Shown here piece after piece: positions 10,567-19,322 of a stretch of 64,000 nucleotides of DNA. The position numbers and the translations under genes are program-made. The notes below the pieces were generated by a model, which was not told the origin of the DNA, ran no database searches, and was given only the letters and a program-made list of their open reading frames with translations. Location: positions 1-64,000 of the forward strand of contig NZ_PEIB01000001.1 in NCBI RefSeq assembly GCF_004116385.1. Reading direction: 5' to 3'. This DNA is from Veronia nyctiphanis. Lineage in GTDB: Bacteria; Pseudomonadota; Gammaproteobacteria; Enterobacterales; Vibrionaceae. Every line of letters begins with the position of its first letter. Within the stretch, counting starts at the first letter, position 1.

Positions 10567-11188
10567 TATTTATATATTTGATTGTGATGGCGTAATTTTA
10601 GATTCAAATGAATTAAAGATTGAAGCTATGAAAAATGCGCTATTAGCGCATTTTTCAATAATTCCCGAAGTAGATTTGTGTATAGATTATTTTCGAAATA
10701 ACTTTGGGAAGTCACGATTCCATCACATTAATCATTTTCTTAACAATATTCTCAATGTCGAACAACAACAAAGAGATAGATATGAAAAACTACTTCTAGC
10801 TGATTTTTCTAAACAGTGTCGTAAATTATACCTAAACGCTGAAATTACACCGGGATTTTTGAATTTCCTTAAGCTATGTGAAGGGAAAAGATACGTAGCC
10901 AGTGGTTCTGAGCAAGAAGAGTTACGGAATGTGTTTATCGCTAAAAGGCTAGATAAATACTTTGACGGTATATTTGGTTCTCCAACACCAAAGGTCGAAC
11001 TAATTAGACATATTCTGAATAAAGAAAAAAATATGAACGCTGTGATGTTTGGTGATGCAGAATCAGATATGGTTTCGGCCTGTCAGAATGATATCGAATT
11101 CGTGTTTTACTCTCGGTATTCCAATGTGAAAGACAAAATGCTTAAATTATGCGCATTAAATAAATTTGCAATTATAGATAATTTTTAA
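10544..11188 (+). CDS. HAD-family phosphatase, probable sugar-phosphate phosphatase
   Basis: A 214-residue haloacid-dehalogenase hydrolase. Motif I is FDCDGVILDSNE (nucleophile Asp13, acid Asp15), motif II ASGSEQEE, motif III lysine in PKVELI, and motif IV MFGDAESDM. The helical cap between motifs I and II resembles beta-phosphoglucomutase or phosphoglycolate phosphatase types rather than the capless KdsC. It overlaps the aldolase end by 23 bases, and the KdsB-like gene follows 17 bases later. It could dephosphorylate the aldolase product before nucleotide activation; this role is inferred from context. Confidence 0.78.
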   Translation: MHSIQKFDIYIFDCDGVILDSNELKIEAMKNALLAHFSIIPEVDLCIDYFRNNFGKSRFHHINHFLNNILNVEQQQRDRYEKLLLADFSKQCRKLYLNAEITPGFLNFLKLCEGKRYVASGSEQEELRNVFIAKRLDKYFDGIFGSPTPKVELIRHILNKEKNMNAVMFGDAESDMVSACQNDIEFVFYSRYSNVKDKMLKLCALNKFAIIDNF

Positions 11189-11205
11189 TAAAGGAAACTT
11201 CAATT

Positions 11206-11949
11206 ATGTGTTACGAGAAGAGTTATGCCGTTGTGATTCCAGCACGGTATAAATCTAGCCGCTTCCCCGGAAAGCCGTTAGTCGATATTTGTGGTAAGCC
11301 AATGATACAGCACGTTTGGGAGCGTTGTTGCACAGCAGTTGAACGAAAAAATGTCTACGTTGCCACCGATGATACTCGTATCCAAAAAATTGTACAAGGT
11401 TTTGGAGGGCAAGTTGTTATGACAAGTTCAGATTGTTTGACAGGGACAGACCGTCTTGCTGAAGCAAACTTACAGCTTAATCGTGATTTTATTGTTAATG
11501 TTCAAGGTGACGAGCCACTTGTAAACCCAAACGACATACACACAGTGATTGATTCATTTCTTAGTACAGGTAATGTTACAAATGCTATGTGTCCAATTGT
11601 ATCTGAGGCTGAATTTAATTCTTTAACCGTACCAAAAGTTACCTTCAGCCAATCGGCTAAATTACTTTACATGAGTCGTGCCGGTATACCCTTAACAAAA
11701 GATGGTAGGTATAAATTTGGTTACAAACAGGTTTGTATATATGCTTTCTCAAAAGAACATTTGGAATTTTTTTCCGAGTATAAGGTCAAATCAGAACTTG
11801 AAGAAGTAGAAGATATTGAGATACTTAGATTTCTCGAAAATGACTTCACTGTATCGATGGTTGAAGTTAAATCAGGAGCATTAGCAGTAGATGTTCCGTC
11901 AGATGTTGATGTGGTTATAGCTAAGCTAATAGAAAGTTCTGGAAATTAA
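11206..11949 (+). CDS. KdsB-like CMP-ulosonate cytidylyltransferase
   Basis: A 247-residue member of the 3-deoxy-manno-octulosonate cytidylyltransferase family, which couples CTP to an ulosonic acid to give a CMP-sugar. It has the N-terminal IPARYKSSRFPGKPL loop, GKPMIQHVW, the metal-binding VQGDEPLV and a C-terminal VDVPSDVDVV. Start ATG 11206 follows AAAGGAAAC. An additional KdsB homologue inside a polysaccharide locus, coupled to an aldolase and a HAD phosphatase, suggests a dedicated CMP-Kdo-like donor for this glycan. The exact sugar cannot be read from sequence. Confidence 0.85.
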   Translation: MCYEKSYAVVIPARYKSSRFPGKPLVDICGKPMIQHVWERCCTAVERKNVYVATDDTRIQKIVQGFGGQVVMTSSDCLTGTDRLAEANLQLNRDFIVNVQGDEPLVNPNDIHTVIDSFLSTGNVTNAMCPIVSEAEFNSLTVPKVTFSQSAKLLYMSRAGIPLTKDGRYKFGYKQVCIYAFSKEHLEFFSEYKVKSELEEVEDIEILRFLENDFTVSMVEVKSGALAVDVPSDVDVVIAKLIESSGN

Positions 11950-12110
11950 ATTTTCAGGAAAATACTAGAATCGTTTGTTAGCGATATGTTTATAAAGTAA
12001 GAATAGACGAGGGTTAATAACTTTATAATAACTGGAATTGTCAGTCAGTAAATTATAGTTATTTGAAACCTGTATCAATTGTGTAATTAATACTGGATCC
12101 ACCCTAGGTA

Positions 12111-12269
12111 ATGGAGCTAGTGATTTTATATAAACAAATAATCGTTAATGGAACTAATTTATATATAATAACTTCTAGGGTGTCTAACTTTGAAAAATTT
12201 AGAAAGATTGATGCTATATCTGTTGTCTCAAATGGAAATATACAATCAAAACATTGGCCTCAATACTGA
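12111..12269 (+). CDS. Possible 52-residue ORF or gene remnant upstream of wzx
   Basis: ATG 12111 opens a 52-codon frame in the otherwise empty gap between the KdsB-like gene and wzx. The product (starting MELVILYKQIIVNGTN and ending IQSKHWPQY) has plausible protein composition but no family I recognise and no clear ribosome binding site. Its stop lies one base before an octanucleotide repeat array. It could be a decayed gene fragment from recombination. Confidence 0.25.
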   Translation: MELVILYKQIIVNGTNLYIITSRVSNFEKFRKIDAISVVSNGNIQSKHWPQY

Positions 12270-12270
12270 T

Positions 12271-12320
12271 AACTATATAACTATATAACTATATAACTAT
12301 AAATCTATAAATCTATAAAT
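12271..12320. repeat. Octanucleotide tandem repeat array in front of wzx
   Basis: About six period-8 units: three copies of AACTATAT, one AACTATAA and two ATCTATAA, ending 24 bases before the wzx start codon. Such AT-rich short repeats are prone to slipped-strand copy change and could vary promoter spacing or leader length. The rest of the 395-base gap (11950-12344) holds only the small ORF at 12111. Confidence 0.85.
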
Positions 12321-12344
12321 GTTTAAAGCGAATAACAATATAAG

Positions 12345-13574
12345 ATGCTGATTAAGAATATTACCGCCAATATGGTTACTACCTTGGTAGGGATGTTGGC
12401 TCCCCTAATAGTTATACCAATTTTAACCAGGGATATGGGTCTGGGTGCGTATGGTATATACATGTCGATAGTAGCCTTGATAGGGTTATTTAATGTACTT
12501 AGTGATTTTGGCTTAGATATGTATATATCTAAGGTTTTGTCAGAAATAAAGAAAGATAGTGAGGACATAAATTTTTATGTTTTCTTCTTTATAATATTTA
12601 AAGTTCTTATCTCAATTTTATCCATTATACCTGTCTATTTGCTTCTCGATCCCACACTGGGAGTTGACGAAAGATTTTTAATAGTACTAATTGGCTTCCT
12701 TTTTCTTAGTAATCTTAAACCAACATGTATACTTAATGGGCTTGAAATGTATACATTTCAAGCTAAAACAGAGCTGGTTGGAAAAATTGTAATGGTGATT
12801 CTTGTATTTCTGTTAAATTTTGAAGAAAATGCGATACTTAAAGCATTATTTGCCATGTCCACATCATATTTTATTGTATTACTAATTTCATATATAAAGA
12901 TTTACAGTCTGGGATATTTAAAATTTAACTTTTATCCGATTTGTAACTTCATTAATGTTATTAAAAATTCATTAGATTTCTACTTTGCAAGACTATTTGT
13001 TAATATCTATCAAAAATCGAGTACATACTTTGTGTCTATTGTATTAAACTCTGATGCAGTTGCGCTTTACTCTATTGCAATACAGTTGTACAAAGTTGGA
13101 CAGGCTATTATAGGTTCAATATCTAAAGTACTATATACAAGCACAATAAGAAGTAAAAAAATAAAACCTATCATAATAGCTTCGCTGTTATGCATAACAG
13201 TCTTATTTTTCCTTTACCCAGTAGTCCACTTCTTTGGATTGGAAATTATAAGCTATCTTATTCCAGCTGCCAATGAGATTTTATTTGAAGTATCAAAGTT
13301 ACTCTATTTTTCTCTTATGTTTGTTGTTTTAGGATCGTTCTGGGGTTATCCTGTTTTAGCTTCTTTCAACCTAGAGAAATATGCGCATTTAGGTATTATA
13401 ATTGGCTCATTAATATATTATTTCGCATTTTTCACATTTTGGATGCTTAATTCATTTACTATATATACAGCTATTATTTGTATATTAATTACTGATGCTG
13501 CAACTGCTGTGATTCGGTTACTTATATGTAAGTGGAAAATATCGGGATTACAGGTTAGATATAATGAAATCTAA
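12345..13574 (+). CDS. wzx: Polysaccharide flippase Wzx (oligosaccharide repeat-unit transporter)
   Basis: A 409-residue, very hydrophobic protein with about 12 predicted membrane spans, of the MATE/PST flippase superfamily that moves undecaprenyl-linked repeat units across the inner membrane. The N-terminus (MLIKNITANMVTTLVG, then PLIVIPILTRDMGLGAYGIY) is characteristic of Wzx proteins. The 3' end overlaps the next gene by 11 bases. It is AT-rich with many AUA and AGA codons, as expected of a variable, transferred polysaccharide core. Wzx is assigned by family pattern and context with a Wzy candidate downstream. Confidence 0.85.
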   Translation: MLIKNITANMVTTLVGMLAPLIVIPILTRDMGLGAYGIYMSIVALIGLFNVLSDFGLDMYISKVLSEIKKDSEDINFYVFFFIIFKVLISILSIIPVYLLLDPTLGVDERFLIVLIGFLFLSNLKPTCILNGLEMYTFQAKTELVGKIVMVILVFLLNFEENAILKALFAMSTSYFIVLLISYIKIYSLGYLKFNFYPICNFINVIKNSLDFYFARLFVNIYQKSSTYFVSIVLNSDAVALYSIAIQLYKVGQAIIGSISKVLYTSTIRSKKIKPIIIASLLCITVLFFLYPVVHFFGLEIISYLIPAANEILFEVSKLLYFSLMFVVLGSFWGYPVLASFNLEKYAHLGIIIGSLIYYFAFFTFWMLNSFTIYTAIICILITDAATAVIRLLICKWKISGLQVRYNEI

Positions 13575-14724
13575 TTATTCAAAATACAAAATCTTTAAAA
13601 AAAAATTCCATGGTTTAATTTATAAAGGTATTGCTCTTGACTATGCTTTAGGGTCATACTTAGCACAGTATGTGTGGAGTAATAAGAAAGTAAGATTTAT
13701 TCTTGGTCTTCTTTTTGAAGGTTATAAATTAGATTATAGTTATATTTCAAAAAAGAAAAATGAGTATGATGTTTTTACATACTATATTGAAAGGGACGAT
13801 TACAGGAAATTAATTGAAGGATATATCGAAAAATCTGATACAGAATATGAATTAGTGAAAATAGAATCAGAAAAGAAATGGAAAAATCTTTTTTTAAGTT
13901 TGACTTATATTTATGAATCATGGGTTCTATCTAGAGGAAGAAAGTTTGGTGTAATTGATTTGTTATTTGTTGCTTTTTCCTTAAGGGTAATTGACAAAAT
14001 TGGAAATTTGAATTTTAAAGGATACATGTCTTTTAATAGTGCTTTCAAATACGAATCGTTCCTATCACTTTATTTCAACGCTAGAGATGTAGAAACATTC
14101 TCTATACAACATGGAGCATACTTTAATTTCAAAAATGATACTCCTATCGATGTCATTAATTATGAAAACTTATGCTCAAGTAACCTTCTTTGCTGGGGTC
14201 AGTATACGGTCGACCAGATAAAAAATCTTGTACCGAAGTATACAAATATAGTAAATTATGGTTATCCCCTAGTTCACTCTGCTAACAATTACAAACCACA
14301 AAAAGAAAATAAGGCTATCTATATTTTAGTGCCCAGGTCTATATATAAAGAAGAGATTTTAAATTTATTTAAGATATTAAAAGATACTGGAGAAGAGTTT
14401 GTTATAAGGCCACATCCGAGTGTAAAAAAAGAAATTGGAAATTATATAACTACAAATAAATTAGAATGGATTATTGATGATAAAGAAACTATGCACTCTT
14501 TGCTAAGAAAATACAAGTTTAAAGCTTGTATTAGCTTTAATTCTACAGCTCTATTTGAATGTATTCTATTTAACCAAAACGCTATTCAATATGTATCTGA
14601 TAACGATGAGTTCATATTAGATAATCTCTGTAAGTTCAACAATATTATCACATTCAAAAATGCAATTGAGACATCAGTTAAACAAACTGTAGATGTAAGC
14701 TATTTCTTTAAGAGTGTACTATGA
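13564..14724 (+). CDS. Probable GT-B-type glycosyltransferase with HP and S/T motifs
   Basis: A 386-residue soluble protein with no close family I can name. Its C-terminal half carries FSIQHGAYF, a strand-turn FVIRPHPSVKKE (HP motif near residue 283) and CISFNSTALFE (S/T motif near residue 325). The HP plus S/T arrangement is seen in CMP-sugar-dependent bacterial sialyl- and Kdo-type transferases, and also in TagF/KpsS-like capsule enzymes. With a KdsB-like CMP-sugar synthase upstream, it is a good candidate for the ulosonate transferase. That is inference. Its stop overlaps the wzy start by four bases (ATGA). Confidence 0.6.
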   Translation: MKSNYSKYKIFKKKFHGLIYKGIALDYALGSYLAQYVWSNKKVRFILGLLFEGYKLDYSYISKKKNEYDVFTYYIERDDYRKLIEGYIEKSDTEYELVKIESEKKWKNLFLSLTYIYESWVLSRGRKFGVIDLLFVAFSLRVIDKIGNLNFKGYMSFNSAFKYESFLSLYFNARDVETFSIQHGAYFNFKNDTPIDVINYENLCSSNLLCWGQYTVDQIKNLVPKYTNIVNYGYPLVHSANNYKPQKENKAIYILVPRSIYKEEILNLFKILKDTGEEFVIRPHPSVKKEIGNYITTNKLEWIIDDKETMHSLLRKYKFKACISFNSTALFECILFNQNAIQYVSDNDEFILDNLCKFNNIITFKNAIETSVKQTVDVSYFFKSVL

Positions 14725-15843
14725 CAAGCGAAAAAAATAACATCTCAGAATTCACAATTTTCACGATAATTATTTTGTTGTATTTCATACAAACTGGGGA
14801 CTATATATTTTCACGCTATTTCTTACCAATTGTTGGTTTCTTTAGCTTTATTTTTTACTTGCTATTTTTAAGGAAAGAAAAATTAAGATTAAAAGTTGAT
14901 GAGCTAATAGTTTATTTTTTTATTTATTTTTCCACGTCACTTTGTATACTTTTTTCAGCTCAATCAATATCAGGTGCAATTTTTGATTACGTAAAGGTAT
15001 TTTTTGCATACTCAAGCTTTATTGTAGGCTATTATACATTCTCTAGGATTAACAGCTATTCAAAAAATAAAAAAGATTTCATTTTATATAATGGTAGTAG
15101 CATCTGTATTTTTATTTCTAGAGTTTTATATAAGAGTTGTGTATAATTATGGCCTTTCATTTTCCATATCAAATTTTTATTTACTTAAAGTATCCAGTCC
15201 CTTCTTCTTTGATTCGAACGGGACAGGAATATATATTCTTTGTCTGTTTTGCTATGTTTTGTGTGTATTTCCTAAATTAGGTAAAGAGAAATATATTTAC
15301 GTTACTATACTATCTGTCTTCCAAACTCTTACCTTTAGTCGCGCAGCAATTTTATGTTCACTTATAGTATTAGTAATATCCTATGTTTATCATCTCCGAC
15401 CATCTCTAAAATTTTTGTTGTCTGCTTTAATAGTAACGATGTTATCGTTGCAAGTACCTAAATATATCGATCTCATAAGTGCTGATGGAAGTGGTTCTAC
15501 TAAGTTAGCAATTTTTAGTAGATTAAGTGACCTATTTTTTAATTATGACCTGTTAGAACAGTTGTTCGGTTTTGGTGTTGAGAAAGGAAATTTTGCTTAT
15601 TCATATTATGATGGAAGTTATGCCCATGCATTAATACCGATGCTTTTGGGAGAATTGGGCTTAGTGGGTCTCTTGTCATACTTGATTTTTTGGTTGTTTT
15701 GGGGAGTTAAAAGTCCCAAGGTATTTTTCACTGTTTTCATACCATTTTTTATCCTTGGGCTTTCATATCTCCCTCCATTAAATGAGACTTACTTTTTAGT
15801 TGCAGGAATTTCTATGGCCCTAACACGCAAGGATGACTTTTAA
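14721..15843 (+). CDS. wzy: Candidate O-antigen/capsule polymerase Wzy, broken in an A-tract
   Basis: Two overlapping frames together encode about 373 residues with roughly ten hydrophobic spans and the late periplasmic-loop and AHALIPMLLGELGLVGLLSYL pattern found in Wzy/O-antigen ligase-like polymerases. The reading frame shifts +1 within 15061-15075, where CAAAAAATAAAAAAG holds two six-A runs; removing one A joins FSRINSYSKNK to KISFYIMVVASVFLFLEF. This is the only insertion-type break seen in the window. It may be a sequencing error in a homopolymer or a genuine slipped-strand on/off site. The product would polymerise repeat units on the periplasmic side. Confidence 0.7.
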
Positions 15844-15845
15844 GA

Positions 15846-16831
15846 ATGAAACAGAGATTACTTTTCATTTGCCCGTCATTTAATAATTATGAAAATAAAA
15901 TCTTAGCTGCCTTAGATAAAAAATTTTTGGTTGACACTATTTTTTATGAAGAGACAGAGATTTTTAATATTTATGGAATTAAAAAAATCTTAGTTGTACT
16001 TTTTAGGTTGTTATTTCAGCTAACGTCTTTAAACCTCTTTGAAAGTATAAAGATTAGCATTTATAGGTTGGGGGCTAAAGGCTCAGTAAAAAATTAAGCA
16101 CCACAGCAAGCGACTTCGATTTTATATTTGTAATTAAAGGGTTCGGTATTTCAATAGATGATGTGAATTTACTAAGAGAAAGGAACCCAAATGCTAAGCT
16201 ATATTTTTATCAATGGGATTCTTTTAATATATATAAAGATGAAAGAGAGATCTCAAAACACTTTGATAGAGTTTTTTCATTCCAGCTTTGTGATTGTAAA
16301 GATGGGGTAAAATATCTACCAAATCCACACTTCTCGGAAGTCAAAGAACTGGAAGTGAAATTGAAAAATGGAATATACTATATTGGGATATTCACTATTC
16401 AAAGATATAGAACGCTAAATTCAATAGCAAAGACTTGCAAAGAAAGAAATATAGAGTTCAAATGGGAATTATATTCAAATAATTTTTTAATTAAATTTAT
16501 ATTCGGAAAAAATATAATTAATAGAAAAGTTTCAGCGGAAAAAATTGTAACTTTATATAAGGATTTTGGTGTTGTATTAGATCTGGGACAATCTAATCAA
16601 TCAGGTGTAACACAGAGATTCTTTGAATCTTTATCATTAGGTTGCTCTGTAATTTCTTTTTCACCAGATGTGAGCAAATTTCAGAATATGAGTAATATGG
16701 TTTTAACATATAAGAGTTTTCGTAAAGGAAAATGGTTTGATGATCAAAAGGCCGAAACTGAGAAATTAAAAGAATTTATATCAAAGTATCATATTGATAA
16801 TTGGATCAATGAAATTTTTAAAAAAGATTAA
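15846..16831 (+). CDS. Putative glycosyltransferase, broken in an A-tract
   Basis: The frame ends at 16097 after GAKGSVKN but continues at once in the -1 frame (KKLSTTASDFDFIFVIKGFG). The break is in the six-A run at about 16088-16093; one added A restores about 328 residues. The C-terminal half (LDLGQSNQSGVTQRFFESLSLGCSVISF) resembles the nucleotide-sugar binding end of GT-B transferases found in capsule clusters. The N-terminal part (LLFICPSFNNYENKIL) fits a GT-B acceptor domain. It lies two bases after wzy and three before the next transferase, so it is clearly co-transcribed. The donor sugar is unknown. Confidence 0.6.
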
Positions 16832-16834
16832 TTT

Positions 16835-17989
16835 ATGAGAATTCTAGCATGCCTCTCCGAGGCTTACGTAAAAAATTGTGATAATTACTATGCTAAACCA
16901 ACGTCAGCACTGTTCTTACAGGAAGTGTTTGGTAAAGATAATATTTTTGTTGTATCACCATATGAAGATGGTAGTCCTCCTACAGGATGGAGTAGTCATG
17001 TAAGTTCTAAAAATTTCTTTGGCGTCCCTAAATTTGATTCGATTAAAAGTTTCGTACTTCGCTCTATTAGAGATCCGTCCTATTTAAAAAGATACATTCA
17101 TAGATGTAATGAAATCATCGATAATCAAGAATGCGATTTTGTTTGGGTAAGAAACCCGTCTTTAGGTAGTTTAATCTTTGCCTTGTGTGCATTAAAAAAA
17201 GATAAGAAGTTAGTCAATCACATGTGCGCAAATGCGATGCAAGGATGGAAGAATGATAAATACTCGAAAAAAGAAAAGATATTAGGACTCGCGTTTTCAT
17301 TCGTTATCAGGTATTTAGCTAAAAAGATTTCATCGCACAGAAACACTATAAACCTTTGTACAGGGGATGTGCTTTACAAGTTCTGTAAAAAGTTCAGTGT
17401 AAATACCCATCAGTTTGTTGATTTACTCGTTCAACCTAACCAGATTCTATTGGGTGATTCGTCCAATACCATATGCTCAAGCTTTCTTTTCATTGGAAGG
17501 TTACAAGCAGACAAAGGTATATTTGAACTGTGTGAAGCATTCTCTTCGCCTGAACTTAAAAACCTTTCTCTCTCTGTTGCTGGCGATGGTAGTGAATATG
17601 CCTATCTTAAATCTAAATATAAGAATGTTGAGTTTCTTGGTCAGATTTCTCACTCTGAACTTTCAAATGTAATTAACAGAACTGATTGTATCGTTGTTCC
17701 TTCAAAGAATAGTTACGAAGGATTCCCTAGAGTAATAATGGAAGCGTGGAGCTACGGAAAGCCAGTTATTGTTAGCGATGCGGGTGGTGTGAAAGCTTTT
17801 GTGATAGATAAAGAAAATTGCTTGCTCTTGAAAAGTGTTTCGAAGCAAAGTATCACCAAGGCAGTTAAATGTATTCATCAAGATACTGCTCTTTATAAAG
17901 AGCTCGCCAGTGGAGCAAGAGATATGAAGCATGTTTCAGATAAAAACTATTGGTTTAGTGTCTTAGAGAATGTGATATATGAAAAATAA
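16835..17989 (+). CDS. Glycosyltransferase family 4 protein
   Basis: A 384-residue GT-B retaining transferase. The C-terminal domain shows FLFIGRLQADKGI near residue 220, SVAGDGSEY, VEFLGQISHSEL and the EX7E signature EGFPRVIMEAWSYGKPVI near residue 297, which bind the nucleotide sugar. It extends the lipid-linked repeat unit in the cytoplasm. It overlaps the acetyltransferase gene by 11 bases. The donor and linkage cannot be deduced. Confidence 0.85.
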   Translation: MRILACLSEAYVKNCDNYYAKPTSALFLQEVFGKDNIFVVSPYEDGSPPTGWSSHVSSKNFFGVPKFDSIKSFVLRSIRDPSYLKRYIHRCNEIIDNQECDFVWVRNPSLGSLIFALCALKKDKKLVNHMCANAMQGWKNDKYSKKEKILGLAFSFVIRYLAKKISSHRNTINLCTGDVLYKFCKKFSVNTHQFVDLLVQPNQILLGDSSNTICSSFLFIGRLQADKGIFELCEAFSSPELKNLSLSVAGDGSEYAYLKSKYKNVEFLGQISHSELSNVINRTDCIVVPSKNSYEGFPRVIMEAWSYGKPVIVSDAGGVKAFVIDKENCLLLKSVSKQSITKAVKCIHQDTALYKELASGARDMKHVSDKNYWFSVLENVIYEK

Positions 17990-18500
17990 AGTAGTCTTAA
18001 TATATGGTTGGTTTATAAGGATGGGGTTGTTTTTTTTGCCTGATGCACCTGTAATAATGAAGTTTAGAGGGTGGCTTTATTCGATAGCGATGAAACGTGC
18101 CGGAGCAAATTTTCAAGTATCAAGCTCTGCTCTTTTGTTAGGGCTTGAAAATATAATCGTCGGAAAAGATGTATATATTGCACATGGAGTAGTAATCGCA
18201 GCAAGAGACTCCATAGATTTGGGCGATGAGGTAATGGTGGGCTTTAACTCTGTCCTTGTTTCGGGGAACCATACTAAAGTAAAAGACTCAAATAGTTATC
18301 GATTTGGAAAGTCTGAAACTAGACCTATTCGTATATATACGGGTGCTTGGATTGCGAGTAATACAACGGTTACTGCCGGAACATTTATTGGTGAAGGGGC
18401 CCTCATTGGACCTGCATCGGTTGCGTCAGGACATTATGAAAGTAATACTGTTAATTTGTGTGAGAAGGCTAAAGTAAAGGATAGTAAAAAGAATGTATGA
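17979..18500 (+). CDS. Left-handed beta-helix (hexapeptide) O-acetyltransferase
   Basis: A 173-residue protein related to WcaF/maltose O-acetyltransferase types. Hexapeptide-like turns are visible (IIVGKDVYIAHGVVIAARDSI, WIASNTTVTAGTFIGEGALIGPASV). It probably adds acetyl from acetyl-CoA to a sugar of the repeat unit. It overlaps both neighbours by 8-11 bases, indicating translational coupling in the polysaccharide operon. Confidence 0.8.
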   Translation: MKNKVVLIYGWFIRMGLFFLPDAPVIMKFRGWLYSIAMKRAGANFQVSSSALLLGLENIIVGKDVYIAHGVVIAARDSIDLGDEVMVGFNSVLVSGNHTKVKDSNSYRFGKSETRPIRIYTGAWIASNTTVTAGTFIGEGALIGPASVASGHYESNTVNLCEKAKVKDSKKNV

Positions 18501-19275
18501 GCAACCACTGGTTTCAATAATAACTCCAACCTATAACTGTTCTAAATTCATTCGTGATGTATATGAATCTATCGTTAACCAAGAATATAAACATTGGGAG
18601 TGGGTTGTTACAGACGATAACTCAACAGACGATACATTTACAGTACTTAGAGACTTGGCTAATAAAGATGATAGAATAGTTCTATCTAAAACAGATATTA
18701 ATTCAGGCGCTGCTGTATGTCGCAACAACTCAATAGAGTTGTCATCTGGTAGGTTCTTAGCATTTATTGATGGTGACGATCTTTGGCTACCAAATAAGCT
18801 AACAACTCAAATTAAATTCATGTTGGAAAATAGAGTTTCATTTAGTTTTACAGCATACCAACTGGTTAATGTTAGTGGCGATTTAAGTTCCAAAGTCGTT
18901 GACTTAAATCAAAAGCTTCCATTATCTTATCAAGATATGTTGCGAAAAAAAGCAACGTTAGGTTGTTCGACTGTTATGTTAGATAAGACTGCATTTAATG
19001 ATATATCCTTACCTAATTTACGTACAGGTCAGGATTATGCACTATGGCTTAACTTGCTGAGAACCGGTGAAAATGCCCATCCTATACCAATAGTTTTGAC
19101 TTACTACCGCATTACTCCAAACTCGATCTCAAGAAACAAGTTTAAGAAGGCAATTCGTCAATGGCAAATATATCGTAAGATTGAAAAAATAGATTTTTTT
19201 AACTCTATCCCATTATTTTTCAACTATGCATGGCGAGCGTGTTTCGAAAGTAACTTCGTGTTTTTTTTGTATTAA
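18493..19275 (+). CDS. Glycosyltransferase family 2 protein
   Basis: A 260-residue GT-A inverting transferase. The N-terminal signature VSIITPTYNCSKFIRDVYES, the nucleotide-binding VVTDDNSTDDT near residue 38 and the metal-binding FIDGDDLW (DXD type) near residue 91 are clear. RTGQDYALWLNLLR near 170 matches the catalytic-base region of the family. Last gene of the AT-rich core; ugd follows with more normal codon use. Confidence 0.87.
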   Translation: MYEQPLVSIITPTYNCSKFIRDVYESIVNQEYKHWEWVVTDDNSTDDTFTVLRDLANKDDRIVLSKTDINSGAAVCRNNSIELSSGRFLAFIDGDDLWLPNKLTTQIKFMLENRVSFSFTAYQLVNVSGDLSSKVVDLNQKLPLSYQDMLRKKATLGCSTVMLDKTAFNDISLPNLRTGQDYALWLNLLRTGENAHPIPIVLTYYRITPNSISRNKFKKAIRQWQIYRKIEKIDFFNSIPLFFNYAWRACFESNFVFFLY

Positions 19276-19322
19276 AGGCCCTTAAATAGACCTTTTGACT
19301 AATAAATTGGGTATTACTGATA

